Shown here in pieces: positions 1 to 7,681 of a stretch of DNA of 10,571 nucleotides. The stretch comes from Ignavibacteria bacterium (GTDB lineage Bacteria; Bacteroidota; Ignavibacteria; Ignavibacteriales; Melioribacteraceae), in NCBI GenBank assembly GCA_027347805.1, contig DAIEQP010000402.1:1-10571 (forward strand), given 5' to 3'. A program made the position numbers and the translations under genes. Every line of letters starts with the position of its first letter. The first letter of the stretch is position 1. The notes beneath the pieces are model-generated. The model ran no database searches. It saw nothing but the letters and a program-made list of their open reading frames with translations, and was not told the DNA's origin.

Positions 1-557
1 TCAACAGAATTATTGTTGATGGCGACACTAGCACAAATGATATGGTTTTAATTTTAGCTAATGGTGCAAGTGAAGTTGTTATAAATGATGAATCAGCTGA
101 ATATACAATTTTTGAAGAAAAACTTTTTGAATTGCTCAAAAAATTATCAATTGACATTGTAATAGATGGTGAAGGCGCAACAAAACTGATTGAAATTACT
201 GTTGATGGAGCGCTTTCAAATTCTGATGCTGAAAAAGCGGCCAGAACAGTAGCATTGTCTCCACTCGTAAAAACCGCAATTCATGGTGAAGATGCAAACT
301 GGGGAAGAATACTTGCGGCTGTAGGTTACTCTGGAATCGACTTTGATCCAGATAAATTCGAAATCATTATAAACGGAAAACAGATACTTACAAAAAATTA
401 TGGTGTAACTCTTCCAATATCAGAAGCGAACAAAACACTTAAACCAAAAGAAATAAATATTCTATTAAAGTTGAATGTTGGTACTGGAAACGCCACATGT
501 TGGACATGCGACTTTTCTGAAGAATATGTAAAAATAAATGGGAGTTATAGAACTTGA
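1..557 (+). CDS. argJ: Glutamate N-acetyltransferase / ornithine acetyltransferase ArgJ, C-terminal part
   Basis: ArgJ moves the acetyl group from N-acetylornithine to glutamate, the recycling step of cyclic arginine biosynthesis in the cytoplasm; some ArgJ also use acetyl-CoA. The reading frame is open from base 3, so the gene is cut by the window edge and the ATG at 42 is internal: the family motif DGDTSTND runs straight across it. Other family marks are ANWGRILAAVGYSG and the C-terminus NxGTGNATCWTCDFSEEYVKINGSYRT-like block, ending in the usual YRT. This is the beta-chain part; the self-cleavage threonine lies upstream of the window, so I cannot tell whether it is intact or whether the enzyme is mono- or bifunctional. 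Its TGA stop overlaps the TTG start of argB by four bases, which implies translational coupling in one operon. Identification is firm. Confidence 0.96.
   Translation, partial: NRIIVDGDTSTNDMVLILANGASEVVINDESAEYTIFEEKLFELLKKLSIDIVIDGEGATKLIEITVDGALSNSDAEKAARTVALSPLVKTAIHGEDANWGRILAAVGYSGIDFDPDKFEIIINGKQILTKNYGVTLPISEANKTLKPKEINILLKLNVGTGNATCWTCDFSEEYVKINGSYRT
540..556 (+). promoter_or_regulatory. Ribosome binding site and TTG start of argB
   Basis: GGGAG at 540-544 lies nine bases before a TTG at 554. An in-frame TAG at 548-550 excludes any earlier start, and the first in-frame ATG (659) would delete the nucleotide-binding KYGG motif. TTG is therefore the only sensible start. TTGA (554-557) is shared with the argJ stop codon. 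Confidence 0.85.
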
Positions 558-1399
558 CGAATCCAATTTTTAGAAAAGAAGATGTATTAATTGAAGCGCT
601 GCCATATATACAGCAGTTTGAAAAAACTACATTTGTTATTAAGTACGGCGGGGCTGTAATGACCGACGAAAAGCTTAAAGCCATGGTTGCGCAGGATGTA
701 ACACTTTTGCGGAAAATAGGAATTGATATTGTTGTTGTTCATGGCGGCGGAAAAGAAATTACATTACTTGCAGAAAAACTTGATATCAAGACAAAATTTG
801 TTAACGGCCAGCGGTATACAGATGAAGATATGAGAGACGTTGTTCAAATGGTGCTCGGCGGATTAATTAATAAAGATATTGTCAGAAGAATAAATATTCA
901 TGGCGGAAGAGCTGTTGGCGTTAGCGGCATAGATGCAAATCTTGTTACTGTTAAAAAAATGAATGAAGAACTTGGCCTGGTTGGTGAAGTAACAGATGTT
1001 AATGCATCATTTGTGAGAAATCTTTTGAGAGATGATTACCTTCCTGTTATAGCGCCAATTGGTGTCGATAACGAGGGAACAATTTATAATGTGAATGCTG
1101 ATATAGCTGCCGGCCCAATTGCGGCATCGCTAAGCGCAACTAAGTTGGTTTATTTAACTGATATCGAAGGGGTTAAAATTAATGGTAAGCTGGTATCACA
1201 TTTAACAAAATCAGAAGCTGAAAATTATATTGCAGATGGAACAATAAGCGGCGGAATGATTCCGAAAGTTGAATCTGCATTGGCAGCTCTTGAATCAGGG
1301 GTACAAAAAGTACATATAATCGATGGAAGAGTTGAGCACGCGTTACTGCTCGAAATTTTTACATCAGAAGGTATTGGAACTGAAATAGTAAGCGAATAA
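554..1399 (+). CDS. argB: Acetylglutamate kinase ArgB, probably arginine-inhibited
   Basis: Phosphorylates N-acetylglutamate with ATP, the second step of arginine synthesis. The 281-residue amino acid kinase fold shows KYGG at 30-33 (phosphate-binding Lys30), VVVHGGG at 60-66 (substrate loop), NVNADIAAG near the centre, LTDIEGV, and SGGMIPKVESAL followed by HIIDGR near the C-terminus. About 29 residues precede the first strand, including the helix FRKEDVLIEALPYIQQF. Known arginine-sensitive hexameric NAG kinases (Thermotoga, Pseudomonas) carry such a helix and the E. coli enzyme lacks it, so feedback inhibition by arginine is likely; this is inference. It fits the presence of ArgJ, because in the cyclic route ArgB is the usual control point. 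The residue after HGGG is Lys67, where many homologues have Pro. Start is TTG, coupled to argJ; argR follows after 32 bases. Confidence 0.97.
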   Translation: MTNPIFRKEDVLIEALPYIQQFEKTTFVIKYGGAVMTDEKLKAMVAQDVTLLRKIGIDIVVVHGGGKEITLLAEKLDIKTKFVNGQRYTDEDMRDVVQMVLGGLINKDIVRRINIHGGRAVGVSGIDANLVTVKKMNEELGLVGEVTDVNASFVRNLLRDDYLPVIAPIGVDNEGTIYNVNADIAAGPIAASLSATKLVYLTDIEGVKINGKLVSHLTKSEAENYIADGTISGGMIPKVESALAALESGVQKVHIIDGRVEHALLLEIFTSEGIGTEIVSE

Positions 1400-1406
1400 A
1401 ATATTC
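1394..1406 (+). promoter_or_regulatory. Possible ArgR operator (ARG-box-like palindrome)
   Basis: The palindrome GAATA-aaa-TATTC straddles the argB stop codon, 26 bases before argR. Known ARG boxes have GAAT and ATTC half-sites separated by four A/T bases; here the spacer is five (AAAAT), so the match is imperfect. The position would suit autoregulation of an internal argR promoter. A short A/T-rich palindrome can arise by chance in this base composition, so the call is tentative. Confidence 0.25.
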
Positions 1407-1431
1407 CTTCAAAAAACGGGATGAGGAAGCC

Positions 1432-1893
1432 ATGAGCAAAAAGCTCGAAGATATTCATAAACGACATACAGTTATTAAGTCGATTATTTCATCGCAGGAA
1501 ATTTTTAACCAGACACAGCTTGTTAAAATTTTAAAACAAAATGGAATTAAAGTTACACAGGCAACTCTTTCCCGGGACTTAACAGAATTGGGTGTTGCTA
1601 GAATTCCAACTCCCAGGGGTGCGGTTTATAGAATTAACGCGACTGGAGACGAACCAACACTAAGAATTCATGTGGCAGAAGAAATTGTATCAATCATTAC
1701 AAACGAAGCACTTGTGGTTATTAAAACTTTTCCGGGAAGAGCACAGGGTGTAGCGGCTTTCATAGATAAAAGCACTTTCAAAGAAAGTTTGGGCACTCTT
1801 GCCGGTGACGATACAATCATTGTAATTCCCAAATCGACAAAAACAATTGATAAAACAGTAGAACAATTAAAAATAATATTAGGAATAAAATAA
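1432..1893 (+). CDS. argR: Arginine repressor ArgR
   Basis: Arginine-dependent transcriptional regulator that binds ARG boxes as a hexamer and represses biosynthesis when arginine is plentiful. The 153-residue length is normal for the family. The N-terminal winged helix-turn-helix contains the recognition-helix motif ATLSRDLTELG at 44-54. The C-terminal oligomerisation and arginine-binding domain contains PGRAQGVAAFID at 101-112 and GTLAGDDT at 121-128, where the paired Asp126-Asp127 matches the arginine-contacting pair of known ArgR. A good Shine-Dalgarno sequence, GAGGA at 1423-1427, supports the ATG start. The gene sits between argB and argG and its TAA overlaps the argG ATG by one base (TAATG), so repressor and enzymes are probably made from one message, giving negative feedback on its own level. 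Embedding of argR in an arg cluster also occurs, as far as I recall, in green sulfur bacteria. Confidence 0.96.
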   Translation: MSKKLEDIHKRHTVIKSIISSQEIFNQTQLVKILKQNGIKVTQATLSRDLTELGVARIPTPRGAVYRINATGDEPTLRIHVAEEIVSIITNEALVVIKTFPGRAQGVAAFIDKSTFKESLGTLAGDDTIIVIPKSTKTIDKTVEQLKIILGIK

Positions 1894-3119
1894 TGGCAAA
1901 GAATAAAATCGTTGTTGCTTATTCCGGCGGACTTGATACATCAGTAATGGTGAAATGGTTAAAGGATAATTATGACGCCGAAATAATAACATTCACGGGA
2001 AATCTTGGACAGACAAAGGAATTGATCGGCTTAGAAGAAAAAGCAATTAATTCCGGTGCTTCAAAAGCATACGTCGAAGATCTAACAAAAATATTTTTGG
2101 AAGAATATGTTTTTCCATCATTGCGTGCCGGCGCTATGTATGAAGGTGCATATCCGATGGCTTGTTCAATTGGAAGACCGCTTCTTGCAAAAACTCTTGT
2201 GTATGTTGCAAGAAAAGAAGGTGCAAATATGGTTGCCCACGGATGTACTGGAAAAGGAAACGACCAGGTTCGCTTTGAAGTTACTGTTGGCGCTCTTGCC
2301 CCGGACCTGATCAACATTGCACCGTTAAGAACATGGGAATTTAAAAGCCGCGAGGAAGAAATTGATTATGCTAAGAAACATAATATTCCTGTAGCTGCAA
2401 CAAAAGAAAATCCATATTCCATTGATGAAAACATTTATGGAACCGCAATTGAATGCGGTGTTTTGGAAGATCCAATGATTGAACCCCCGGCAGATGCATT
2501 TCAGCATACTGTTTCACCTGAAGAAGCACCGGACATGGCTGAATATGTTGTAATTGAATTTGAAAAAGGAATTCCCGTTGCAGTAAACGGAAAAGAGATG
2601 GATGCTGTTTCGCTTGTTAAAGAACTTAATAAGATTGGCGGACGAAACGCTGTTGGAAGAATTGATATGATTGAAAACAGATTGGTTGGAATTAAATCAC
2701 GCGAAGTATATGAAGCCCCGGCTGGAATGTTGCTTCATTCTGCACATACTGAGCTTGAAAGAATTACACTTGAAAAATCTGTAGCACATTACAAAAATCT
2801 GGTTTCGCAGGAATATGCAAATCTTATTTATAATGGATTGTGGTTTTCTCCTTTAAGAGAAGCTCTTCAGGCATTTGTAGATAAGACCCAGGAAAAAGTA
2901 ACAGGCATGGTTAAGTTGAAACTTTACAAAGGAAACATTATTGTTTCAGGAAGAACTTCTCCATATTCGCTGTATGATCCTGAACTTGCAACATATACTG
3001 CTGCAGATCAGTTTGATCATAAAGCTTCAGAAGGATTTATAAAAATTTATGGATTACCATATAAAACAATTAATCGTGTTGAACAAAAAGCTGAAGCAGA
3101 AAAAAATCAATTAGTCTGA
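1893..3119 (+). CDS. argG: Argininosuccinate synthase ArgG
   Basis: Joins citrulline and aspartate with ATP to give argininosuccinate, AMP and pyrophosphate. The 408 residues are the normal length. The ATP pyrophosphatase loop AYSGGLDTS is at 9-17. Substrate residues are readable: Tyr87 and Ser92 (citrulline) and GCTGKGNDQVRFE at 117-129 with Thr119, Asn123 and Asp124 (aspartate) and Arg127. APLRTWEF, PYSIDENIYG and ECGVLEDP continue the family pattern. Between Tyr87 and Ser92 the segment reads YPMACS, with Cys91 where threonine is usual; the contacts themselves are kept. Start ATG overlaps the argR stop by one base and has AGGA at 1881-1884 as ribosome binding site. Followed after 19 bases by argH, which uses its product. 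Confidence 0.98.
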   Translation: MAKNKIVVAYSGGLDTSVMVKWLKDNYDAEIITFTGNLGQTKELIGLEEKAINSGASKAYVEDLTKIFLEEYVFPSLRAGAMYEGAYPMACSIGRPLLAKTLVYVARKEGANMVAHGCTGKGNDQVRFEVTVGALAPDLINIAPLRTWEFKSREEEIDYAKKHNIPVAATKENPYSIDENIYGTAIECGVLEDPMIEPPADAFQHTVSPEEAPDMAEYVVIEFEKGIPVAVNGKEMDAVSLVKELNKIGGRNAVGRIDMIENRLVGIKSREVYEAPAGMLLHSAHTELERITLEKSVAHYKNLVSQEYANLIYNGLWFSPLREALQAFVDKTQEKVTGMVKLKLYKGNIIVSGRTSPYSLYDPELATYTAADQFDHKASEGFIKIYGLPYKTINRVEQKAEAEKNQLV

Positions 3120-3138
3120 TAATCTCGGAAATTAAACA

Positions 3139-4521
3139 ATGGCGCTTTGGAATAGCAGATTTAGAAAATCGTTGGATAAAGATGCATTAAAATTTTCTTC
3201 GTCAATTGATATAGACGGGAAAATGTATAATGAAGATATTGATGGAAGTATGGCTCATGTTCAAATGCTGGTTAAACAAAAAATTGTATCTGCAAATGAC
3301 GGTAAAGCTATTCTAAAAGCGCTTGAAGAAATAAGAAAAGAAATTGCTGCGGGTAAAATAAAGTTCGAGTGGCAAAAGGAAGATATTCATTCACTGATCG
3401 AAGAAAGATTGGTGGAGAAAGTTGGCGAGCGTGGCAAGCGGCTGCACACCGCTAGAAGCCGCAACGACCAGGTTTCTCTGGATGAACGTCTATACATGCG
3501 CAAAGAAATAAAAAACCTGATAAAATTTATCCGTGAATTTCAAAAATCACTACTTAAGCAGGCGGAAAAACATAAAGACACAATTATATCTGGCTACACA
3601 CATTTGCAGCGTGCGCAGCCGCTTCTGTTTGCGCATCATCTTATAGCATATGTTTCAATGCTTCAGCGAGATGCTGAGCGATTAACCGATTGCATGACGC
3701 GCGCAAACAGATCGCCGTTAGGCGCCGCCGCGCTCGCCGGTACAACTTTGCCGATTGACAGATCCTATTCTGCAAAACTTCTTAATATGAATTCAATCAT
3801 TGAAAATTCTCTTGATGCAGTTAGTGATAGAGATGTTGTTATAGAATTGATTAATGATTGTTCCATCATTATGATGCATCTCAGCAGATTTTCAGAAGAG
3901 ATGGTATTATGGAGCTCGCAGGAATTTGGATTTGCAAATATTGACGATTCGTATGCAACCGGAAGCAGTTTGATGCCTCAGAAAAAAAATCCCGACATTG
4001 CAGAATTAATCCGCGGAAAAGTTGGAAGAGTTTACGGTTCTCTCTTTGGTATGTTAACAATTATGAAAGCTTTGCCGCTTGCTTATAATCGTGATATGCA
4101 GGAAGATAAAGTCCATCTTCTTGAAGCGGTGAATACAACAAAAGACTGTCTGCACTTCGCAGCAGAAATGCTGAAGAATACTAAATTCATTAAAAACAGA
4201 TTCGAAAAAGAACTCGACGGCGATTTATTGCTTGCAACTGATTTAGTTGATTACCTCGTTAGGAAAAAGATTCCTTTCAGAGAAGCGCATCATATCGTCG
4301 GCGAAATTGTAGCTCAATGTGTTGAGCAGAACAAAAAACTAAACGAACTCCCAATTTCAGATTACAAAAGAGTTTCGGCAAAATTCGATTCAGATATTTT
4401 TGTAATCCTTACATCCAAAACCAGTGTTGTTAGCAAATTGTCATTCGGCAGCACTTCACCAAAAGAAATTGAAAAACAAATTCTTTACTGGAAAAATATT
4501 CTAAAAACCCAATCCCGATAA
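3139..4521 (+). CDS. argH: Argininosuccinate lyase ArgH
   Basis: Splits argininosuccinate into arginine and fumarate, the last step of the pathway, as a homotetramer of the fumarase/aspartase superfamily. The 460-residue length is typical. Visible family motifs are HTARSRNDQV at 103-112, SGYTHLQRAQP at 151-161 with catalytic-site His155, SPLGAAALAGT at 192-202, and the superfamily signature GSSLMPQKKNPD at 275-286, whose second serine (Ser277) lies on the mobile catalytic loop. The start MALWNSRF matches the usual N-terminus (LWGGRF-like, here WNSRF). Ribosome binding site is weak (GGAA at 3127-3130), so translation may depend partly on coupling to argG, 19 bases upstream. Probably the last gene of the arg operon, since 91 A/T-rich bases follow, but I see no GC-containing terminator hairpin there. 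Confidence 0.97.
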   Translation: MALWNSRFRKSLDKDALKFSSSIDIDGKMYNEDIDGSMAHVQMLVKQKIVSANDGKAILKALEEIRKEIAAGKIKFEWQKEDIHSLIEERLVEKVGERGKRLHTARSRNDQVSLDERLYMRKEIKNLIKFIREFQKSLLKQAEKHKDTIISGYTHLQRAQPLLFAHHLIAYVSMLQRDAERLTDCMTRANRSPLGAAALAGTTLPIDRSYSAKLLNMNSIIENSLDAVSDRDVVIELINDCSIIMMHLSRFSEEMVLWSSQEFGFANIDDSYATGSSLMPQKKNPDIAELIRGKVGRVYGSLFGMLTIMKALPLAYNRDMQEDKVHLLEAVNTTKDCLHFAAEMLKNTKFIKNRFEKELDGDLLLATDLVDYLVRKKIPFREAHHIVGEIVAQCVEQNKKLNELPISDYKRVSAKFDSDIFVILTSKTSVVSKLSFGSTSPKEIEKQILYWKNILKTQSR

Positions 4522-4612
4522 AAACTAAGAAAAAAATTTTTTATTTAACAAAACTTATCTTTCAATTAAAACGTCTAACTTTCGCTAAAATTTTCCCCAA
4601 CAAATAGGAAAT
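4522..4612 (+). promoter_or_regulatory. A/T-rich intergenic region, presumed promoter of the M13 peptidase gene
   Basis: The 91 bases between argH and the peptidase gene are very A/T-rich and include an A7T6 tract at 4530-4542. Two octamers come within one base of the Bacteroidota -7 box TAnnTTTG: TATCTTTC at 4556-4563 and TAACTTTC at 4576-4583. Neither has a TTTG at the right distance upstream. AGGA at 4606-4609 is the ribosome binding site. A promoter is expected here, but its exact place is not clear. Confidence 0.3.
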
Positions 4613-6664
4613 ATGATGAAAAGTTTTTCGTTCAAACCGTTTTTTGCAATTCTCGTTTTATCTTTTACATTAACAATATTTGGTGCCGTTCCCGGAGATG
4701 ACGAATCGAAAAAAAGAGGTTTCGATTTACAGAACCTGGATAAGTCTGTTTCCCCGGCACAGGATTTTTATAAGTATGCAGTTGGCGGATGGGTTAAAAA
4801 TAATCCGATTCCAGATGATCAAACCCGCTGGGGCGCATTCACAGTGCTTCAGGAAGATAACAATAAGGTTCTTAGAAAAATTGTAGAAGAAGCAGCAGCA
4901 AATCAGTCGTGGGTTAAGGGTTCAGCAAAACAAAAAATCGGCGATTTCTATGCAACAGCAATGGACTCTGTTCGCATTGAAAAACTTGGATATAAACCGA
5001 TTGTTCCTGAATTACAGAAAATTGATGCAATAAAAGGAAAAAATGAATTAGTAAAACATCTCGCAACTCAATATATAAATGGCAACTCGCTCATTTTTGG
5101 TTTTGGAGTCGGCATCGATGCAAAGAAAAGTGATGTGAATGCAGCTTATCTCAGCCAGGGCGGATTGGGTTTGCCGGATGTAGAATATTATACTAAAGAA
5201 GATGCCCGCTCAAAGGAAATTAGAGAAAAGTATGTTCAGCATATTGCAAACATGTTTCAATTGATTGATGTTGATAAAGAAACTGCCAGTAAAAATGCTG
5301 AGCGGATTATGGATGTTGAAACAAAGCTCGCAAAAATTTCAAACACCCGTCTGGAAAATCGAGACCCGATAAAAACATATAACAAAATGGCGATTGACAA
5401 TCTATCAAATCTTTCTCCAAACTTTGATTGGAAAAAATATTTTGATCTTATCGGCGTTAACATGAATGTTGTAATTGTTAGACAGCCAAAATTTTTCTCT
5501 GGACTTGGACAAGTGTTTGAAGAAGTATCACTGGATGATTGGAAATTATATTTCAAATGGGACTTACTTAGAAGTTCCGCAAATGCCTTAAGTTCAGCTT
5601 TTGTCAATGAAAGATTTAATTTCACCGGAAAATTTTTAACGGGCGCAAAAGTGCTTCAGCCAAGATGGAAAAGAATGATTCAGGCAGTAAACGGATCAAT
5701 GGGTGAATTGCTCGGCCAAATTTATGTTTCTGAAGTATTCCCACCGGAAGCAAAAGAGAGAGCAAAAGGAATCGTAGCAAATTTACTTGCATCGATGGGA
5801 GAAAGCATTAAAAGTAATCAGTGGATGAGTGATGATACAAAGAAACAGGCATTAGTTAAACTTGGAACTTTTGGTGTTAAAATTGGATATCCTGATAAAT
5901 GGAAAGATTATGGTGAATTGAATATTGAAAGAGATACTTATTATAAAAATTTAGAACGTGTTAGCATTTGGGCGACAAAGGATAATTTAGCAAAACTTGG
6001 TAAACCAATTGATCCGACTGAATGGGGAATGAGTCCGCAAACAGTTAATGCTTATTATTCTCCAACTAGAAATGAAATTGTTTTTCCAGCAGGTATTTTA
6101 CAGCCGCCATTCTTTAATCAAAAAGCAGATGACGCAATTAATTATGGCGCAATGGGTGCAGTAATCGGTCACGAAATTTCTCACGGATTTGATGACCAGG
6201 GAAGAAAATATGATGAGAAAGGAAACATTAGAGATTGGTGGACAAAAGAAGATAACGATAAATTTCAGGGGCGTGCAAAAAAATTAATAGATGAATTTAA
6301 TACATTTGTCGTAGTTGATACATTTAAGGTTAACGGTGCATTAACATTGGGTGAAAACATTGGCGATCTTGGAGGATTAACGGTTTCGTTCAATGCATTC
6401 AAAAACACAGAACAATTCAAGAAAAATGAACCTGTTGATGGATTTACACCTCAACAAAGATTTTTCCTTGGCTGGGCTCAGGTTTGGGCAACAAACGCTC
6501 GCGATGAAGCATTGAAATTACAGGTCAAAACAGATGTTCACTCGCCATCAGTTCAAAGAGTAAATGGACCGCTGATGAATCTTCCAGAATTTTTTGAAGC
6601 CTTTGGTGTTAAGCCGGGTGATAATATGAGAAATTCTGACGATAAACTTGTAAAAATTTGGTAA
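4613..6664 (+). CDS. Secreted M13-family zinc metallopeptidase (neprilysin/PepO-like)
   Basis: Endopeptidase of family M13, expected to cut peptides in the periplasm or outside the cell. Residues 1-25 form a signal peptide: MMKSFSFK, a hydrophobic core to about 23, likely cleavage near Gly24-Ala25. There is no lipobox cysteine. The N-terminal M13 domain follows (DFYKYAVGGW at 51-60). The catalytic part has NAYYSP at 479-484 (substrate binding), zinc motif HEISH at 520-524, and GENIGDLGG at 580-588 giving third ligand Glu581 and Asp585. His643 and Arg649 (HSPSVQR) match the transition-state residues, and the chain ends in the family KIW. Length 683 is complete. I find no cysteine in the whole protein, unlike disulphide-rich animal neprilysins. 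Two consecutive ATGs (4613, 4616) are possible starts; AGGA at 4606-4609 is better spaced for 4616. Flanked by its own intergenic region and terminator, so likely monocistronic. Confidence 0.95.
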   Translation: MMKSFSFKPFFAILVLSFTLTIFGAVPGDDESKKRGFDLQNLDKSVSPAQDFYKYAVGGWVKNNPIPDDQTRWGAFTVLQEDNNKVLRKIVEEAAANQSWVKGSAKQKIGDFYATAMDSVRIEKLGYKPIVPELQKIDAIKGKNELVKHLATQYINGNSLIFGFGVGIDAKKSDVNAAYLSQGGLGLPDVEYYTKEDARSKEIREKYVQHIANMFQLIDVDKETASKNAERIMDVETKLAKISNTRLENRDPIKTYNKMAIDNLSNLSPNFDWKKYFDLIGVNMNVVIVRQPKFFSGLGQVFEEVSLDDWKLYFKWDLLRSSANALSSAFVNERFNFTGKFLTGAKVLQPRWKRMIQAVNGSMGELLGQIYVSEVFPPEAKERAKGIVANLLASMGESIKSNQWMSDDTKKQALVKLGTFGVKIGYPDKWKDYGELNIERDTYYKNLERVSIWATKDNLAKLGKPIDPTEWGMSPQTVNAYYSPTRNEIVFPAGILQPPFFNQKADDAINYGAMGAVIGHEISHGFDDQGRKYDEKGNIRDWWTKEDNDKFQGRAKKLIDEFNTFVVVDTFKVNGALTLGENIGDLGGLTVSFNAFKNTEQFKKNEPVDGFTPQQRFFLGWAQVWATNARDEALKLQVKTDVHSPSVQRVNGPLMNLPEFFEAFGVKPGDNMRNSDDKLVKIW

Positions 6665-6672
6665 GAATTTTA

Positions 6673-6713
6673 GAGAGTAAGATTAATTTTATACTATCTT
6701 ACTCTCGGTTTTT
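6673..6713 (+). terminator. Rho-independent terminator after the M13 peptidase gene
   Basis: A perfect 11-base-pair stem, GAGAGTAAGAT (6673-6683) with ATCTTACTCTC (6696-6706), encloses a 12-base loop and is followed by GG and five T (6709-6713). It begins nine bases after the stop codon. The T tract is on the + strand side only, so it ends rightward transcription. Confidence 0.85.
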
Positions 6714-6720
6714 ATATTTG
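6713..6720 (+). promoter_or_regulatory. Candidate -7 box of the ABC transporter promoter
   Basis: TATATTTG is an exact match to the Bacteroidota -7 consensus TAnnTTTG and lies 46 bases before the ATPase start. It overlaps the last base of the terminator T tract. The upstream element is poor: TTTA at 6688-6691 lies 21 bases away, inside the terminator loop. A promoter is needed here because a strong terminator precedes the transporter genes. Confidence 0.4.
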
Positions 6721-6766
6721 CATGAAACCCTGTTAAAAATTTTGTAATCACAACGAAGGAAAATAA

Positions 6767-7681
6767 ATGTACTCTTTAGAAGTGCGAAATCTTACAAAGA
6801 CATTTGAAAAAATTGTTGCTGTGGATAACGCATCATTCGAAGTTCCTGACGGATCTATCTTTGGTCTTATTGGTAGGAATGGTGCAGGTAAAACAACAAC
6901 AATTAGAATGATGATGGGAATTTATCTCCCAGACAACGGAGACGTAATTCTTAAAGGTGTTAAAGTTGGCCAGGAATTTAAAAGCAGGGTTGGTTATTTA
7001 CCGGAGGAGCGAGGCCTTTATAAAAAAATGAAAGTTCTTGATACTCTTTTATATTTTGCCGAACTGAAAGGTAAAACCGGTAAATCGGTTCAAAAAAAAG
7101 CGGAAGAATATCTTAAGAGATTTGAGCTATATGATCGCAGGCTTGCAAAGGTTGAAGATCTTTCTAAAGGCAACCAGCAAAAAATTCAATTCATTTCTAC
7201 AATTTTACATGATCCCGATTTTGTAATTCTTGATGAACCATTCAGCGGATTGGATCCTGTAAATACAAATCTTCTAAAGGATATTATTCTTGAAATGAAG
7301 AGTAAGGGAAAAGTAATAATCTTCTCTACTCACTTGATGGATTTTGCCGAAAAAATGTGCGATCATATTGCAATGATTGATCGTGGTAAAATAATTTTAA
7401 AAGGATCGTTAAGCGAAATAAAAGCAAAATATGCACAGCGCAATGTAAGCTTGACTTATGATGGGGATATTTCTTTCCTTACCGGCAATCAGATTATTGA
7501 AAAAATGGAAAACTTTGGCAACACAACCGGAATTCGATTAAAGGATGCAAATCAAACACAGCAGTTATTAAAGCTTCTGGTCGAACACAATGTAATCGTG
7601 AAAAAGTTTAACGCTAATGATATATCGCTGCAGGAAATTTTTGTTGAACTTGCCGGCAAAGAAGATGGAGGTGTAAAATGA
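6767..7681 (+). CDS. ABC exporter ATP-binding protein, NatA type
   Basis: Cytoplasmic ATPase that powers the membrane partner encoded next. The 304 residues show Walker A GRNGAGKT at 36-43, the NatA-like region YLPEERGLY at 78-85 where a Q-loop glutamine would be in other ABC proteins, signature LSKGNQQK at 132-139, Walker B FVILDEP at 152-158 with catalytic Glu157, D-loop GLDP at 161-164, and H-loop STH with His189. The last 80 or so residues form the accessory domain common in this group (DUF4162-like). The NatA/YhaQ group includes a Bacillus sodium exporter, but many members have unknown cargo, so the substrate is not predictable. AAGGA at 6756-6760 is the ribosome binding site. The stop overlaps the permease start (ATGA), so both subunits are translationally coupled. 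Confidence 0.94.
   Translation: MYSLEVRNLTKTFEKIVAVDNASFEVPDGSIFGLIGRNGAGKTTTIRMMMGIYLPDNGDVILKGVKVGQEFKSRVGYLPEERGLYKKMKVLDTLLYFAELKGKTGKSVQKKAEEYLKRFELYDRRLAKVEDLSKGNQQKIQFISTILHDPDFVILDEPFSGLDPVNTNLLKDIILEMKSKGKVIIFSTHLMDFAEKMCDHIAMIDRGKIILKGSLSEIKAKYAQRNVSLTYDGDISFLTGNQIIEKMENFGNTTGIRLKDANQTQQLLKLLVEHNVIVKKFNANDISLQEIFVELAGKEDGGVK
7667..7673 (+). promoter_or_regulatory. Strong Shine-Dalgarno sequence of the permease gene
   Basis: GGAGGTG lies inside the end of the ATPase gene, four bases before the permease ATG at 7678. It is the best match to the anti-Shine-Dalgarno in the window and confirms the overlapping ATGA start. Confidence 0.75.

Noticed and set aside
42..44. ATG as start of argJ
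   Set aside because: The frame is open back to base 3 and the conserved DGDTSTND motif crosses this codon, so the gene simply begins before the window.
1970..2317. 115-codon antisense open frame
   Set aside because: It lies inside argG on the opposite strand; argG is unmistakable in this stretch.
4530..4542. A7T6 tract after argH as a terminator
   Set aside because: It has no loop and no G/C pairs, so it cannot form a stable terminator hairpin; it may only bend DNA.
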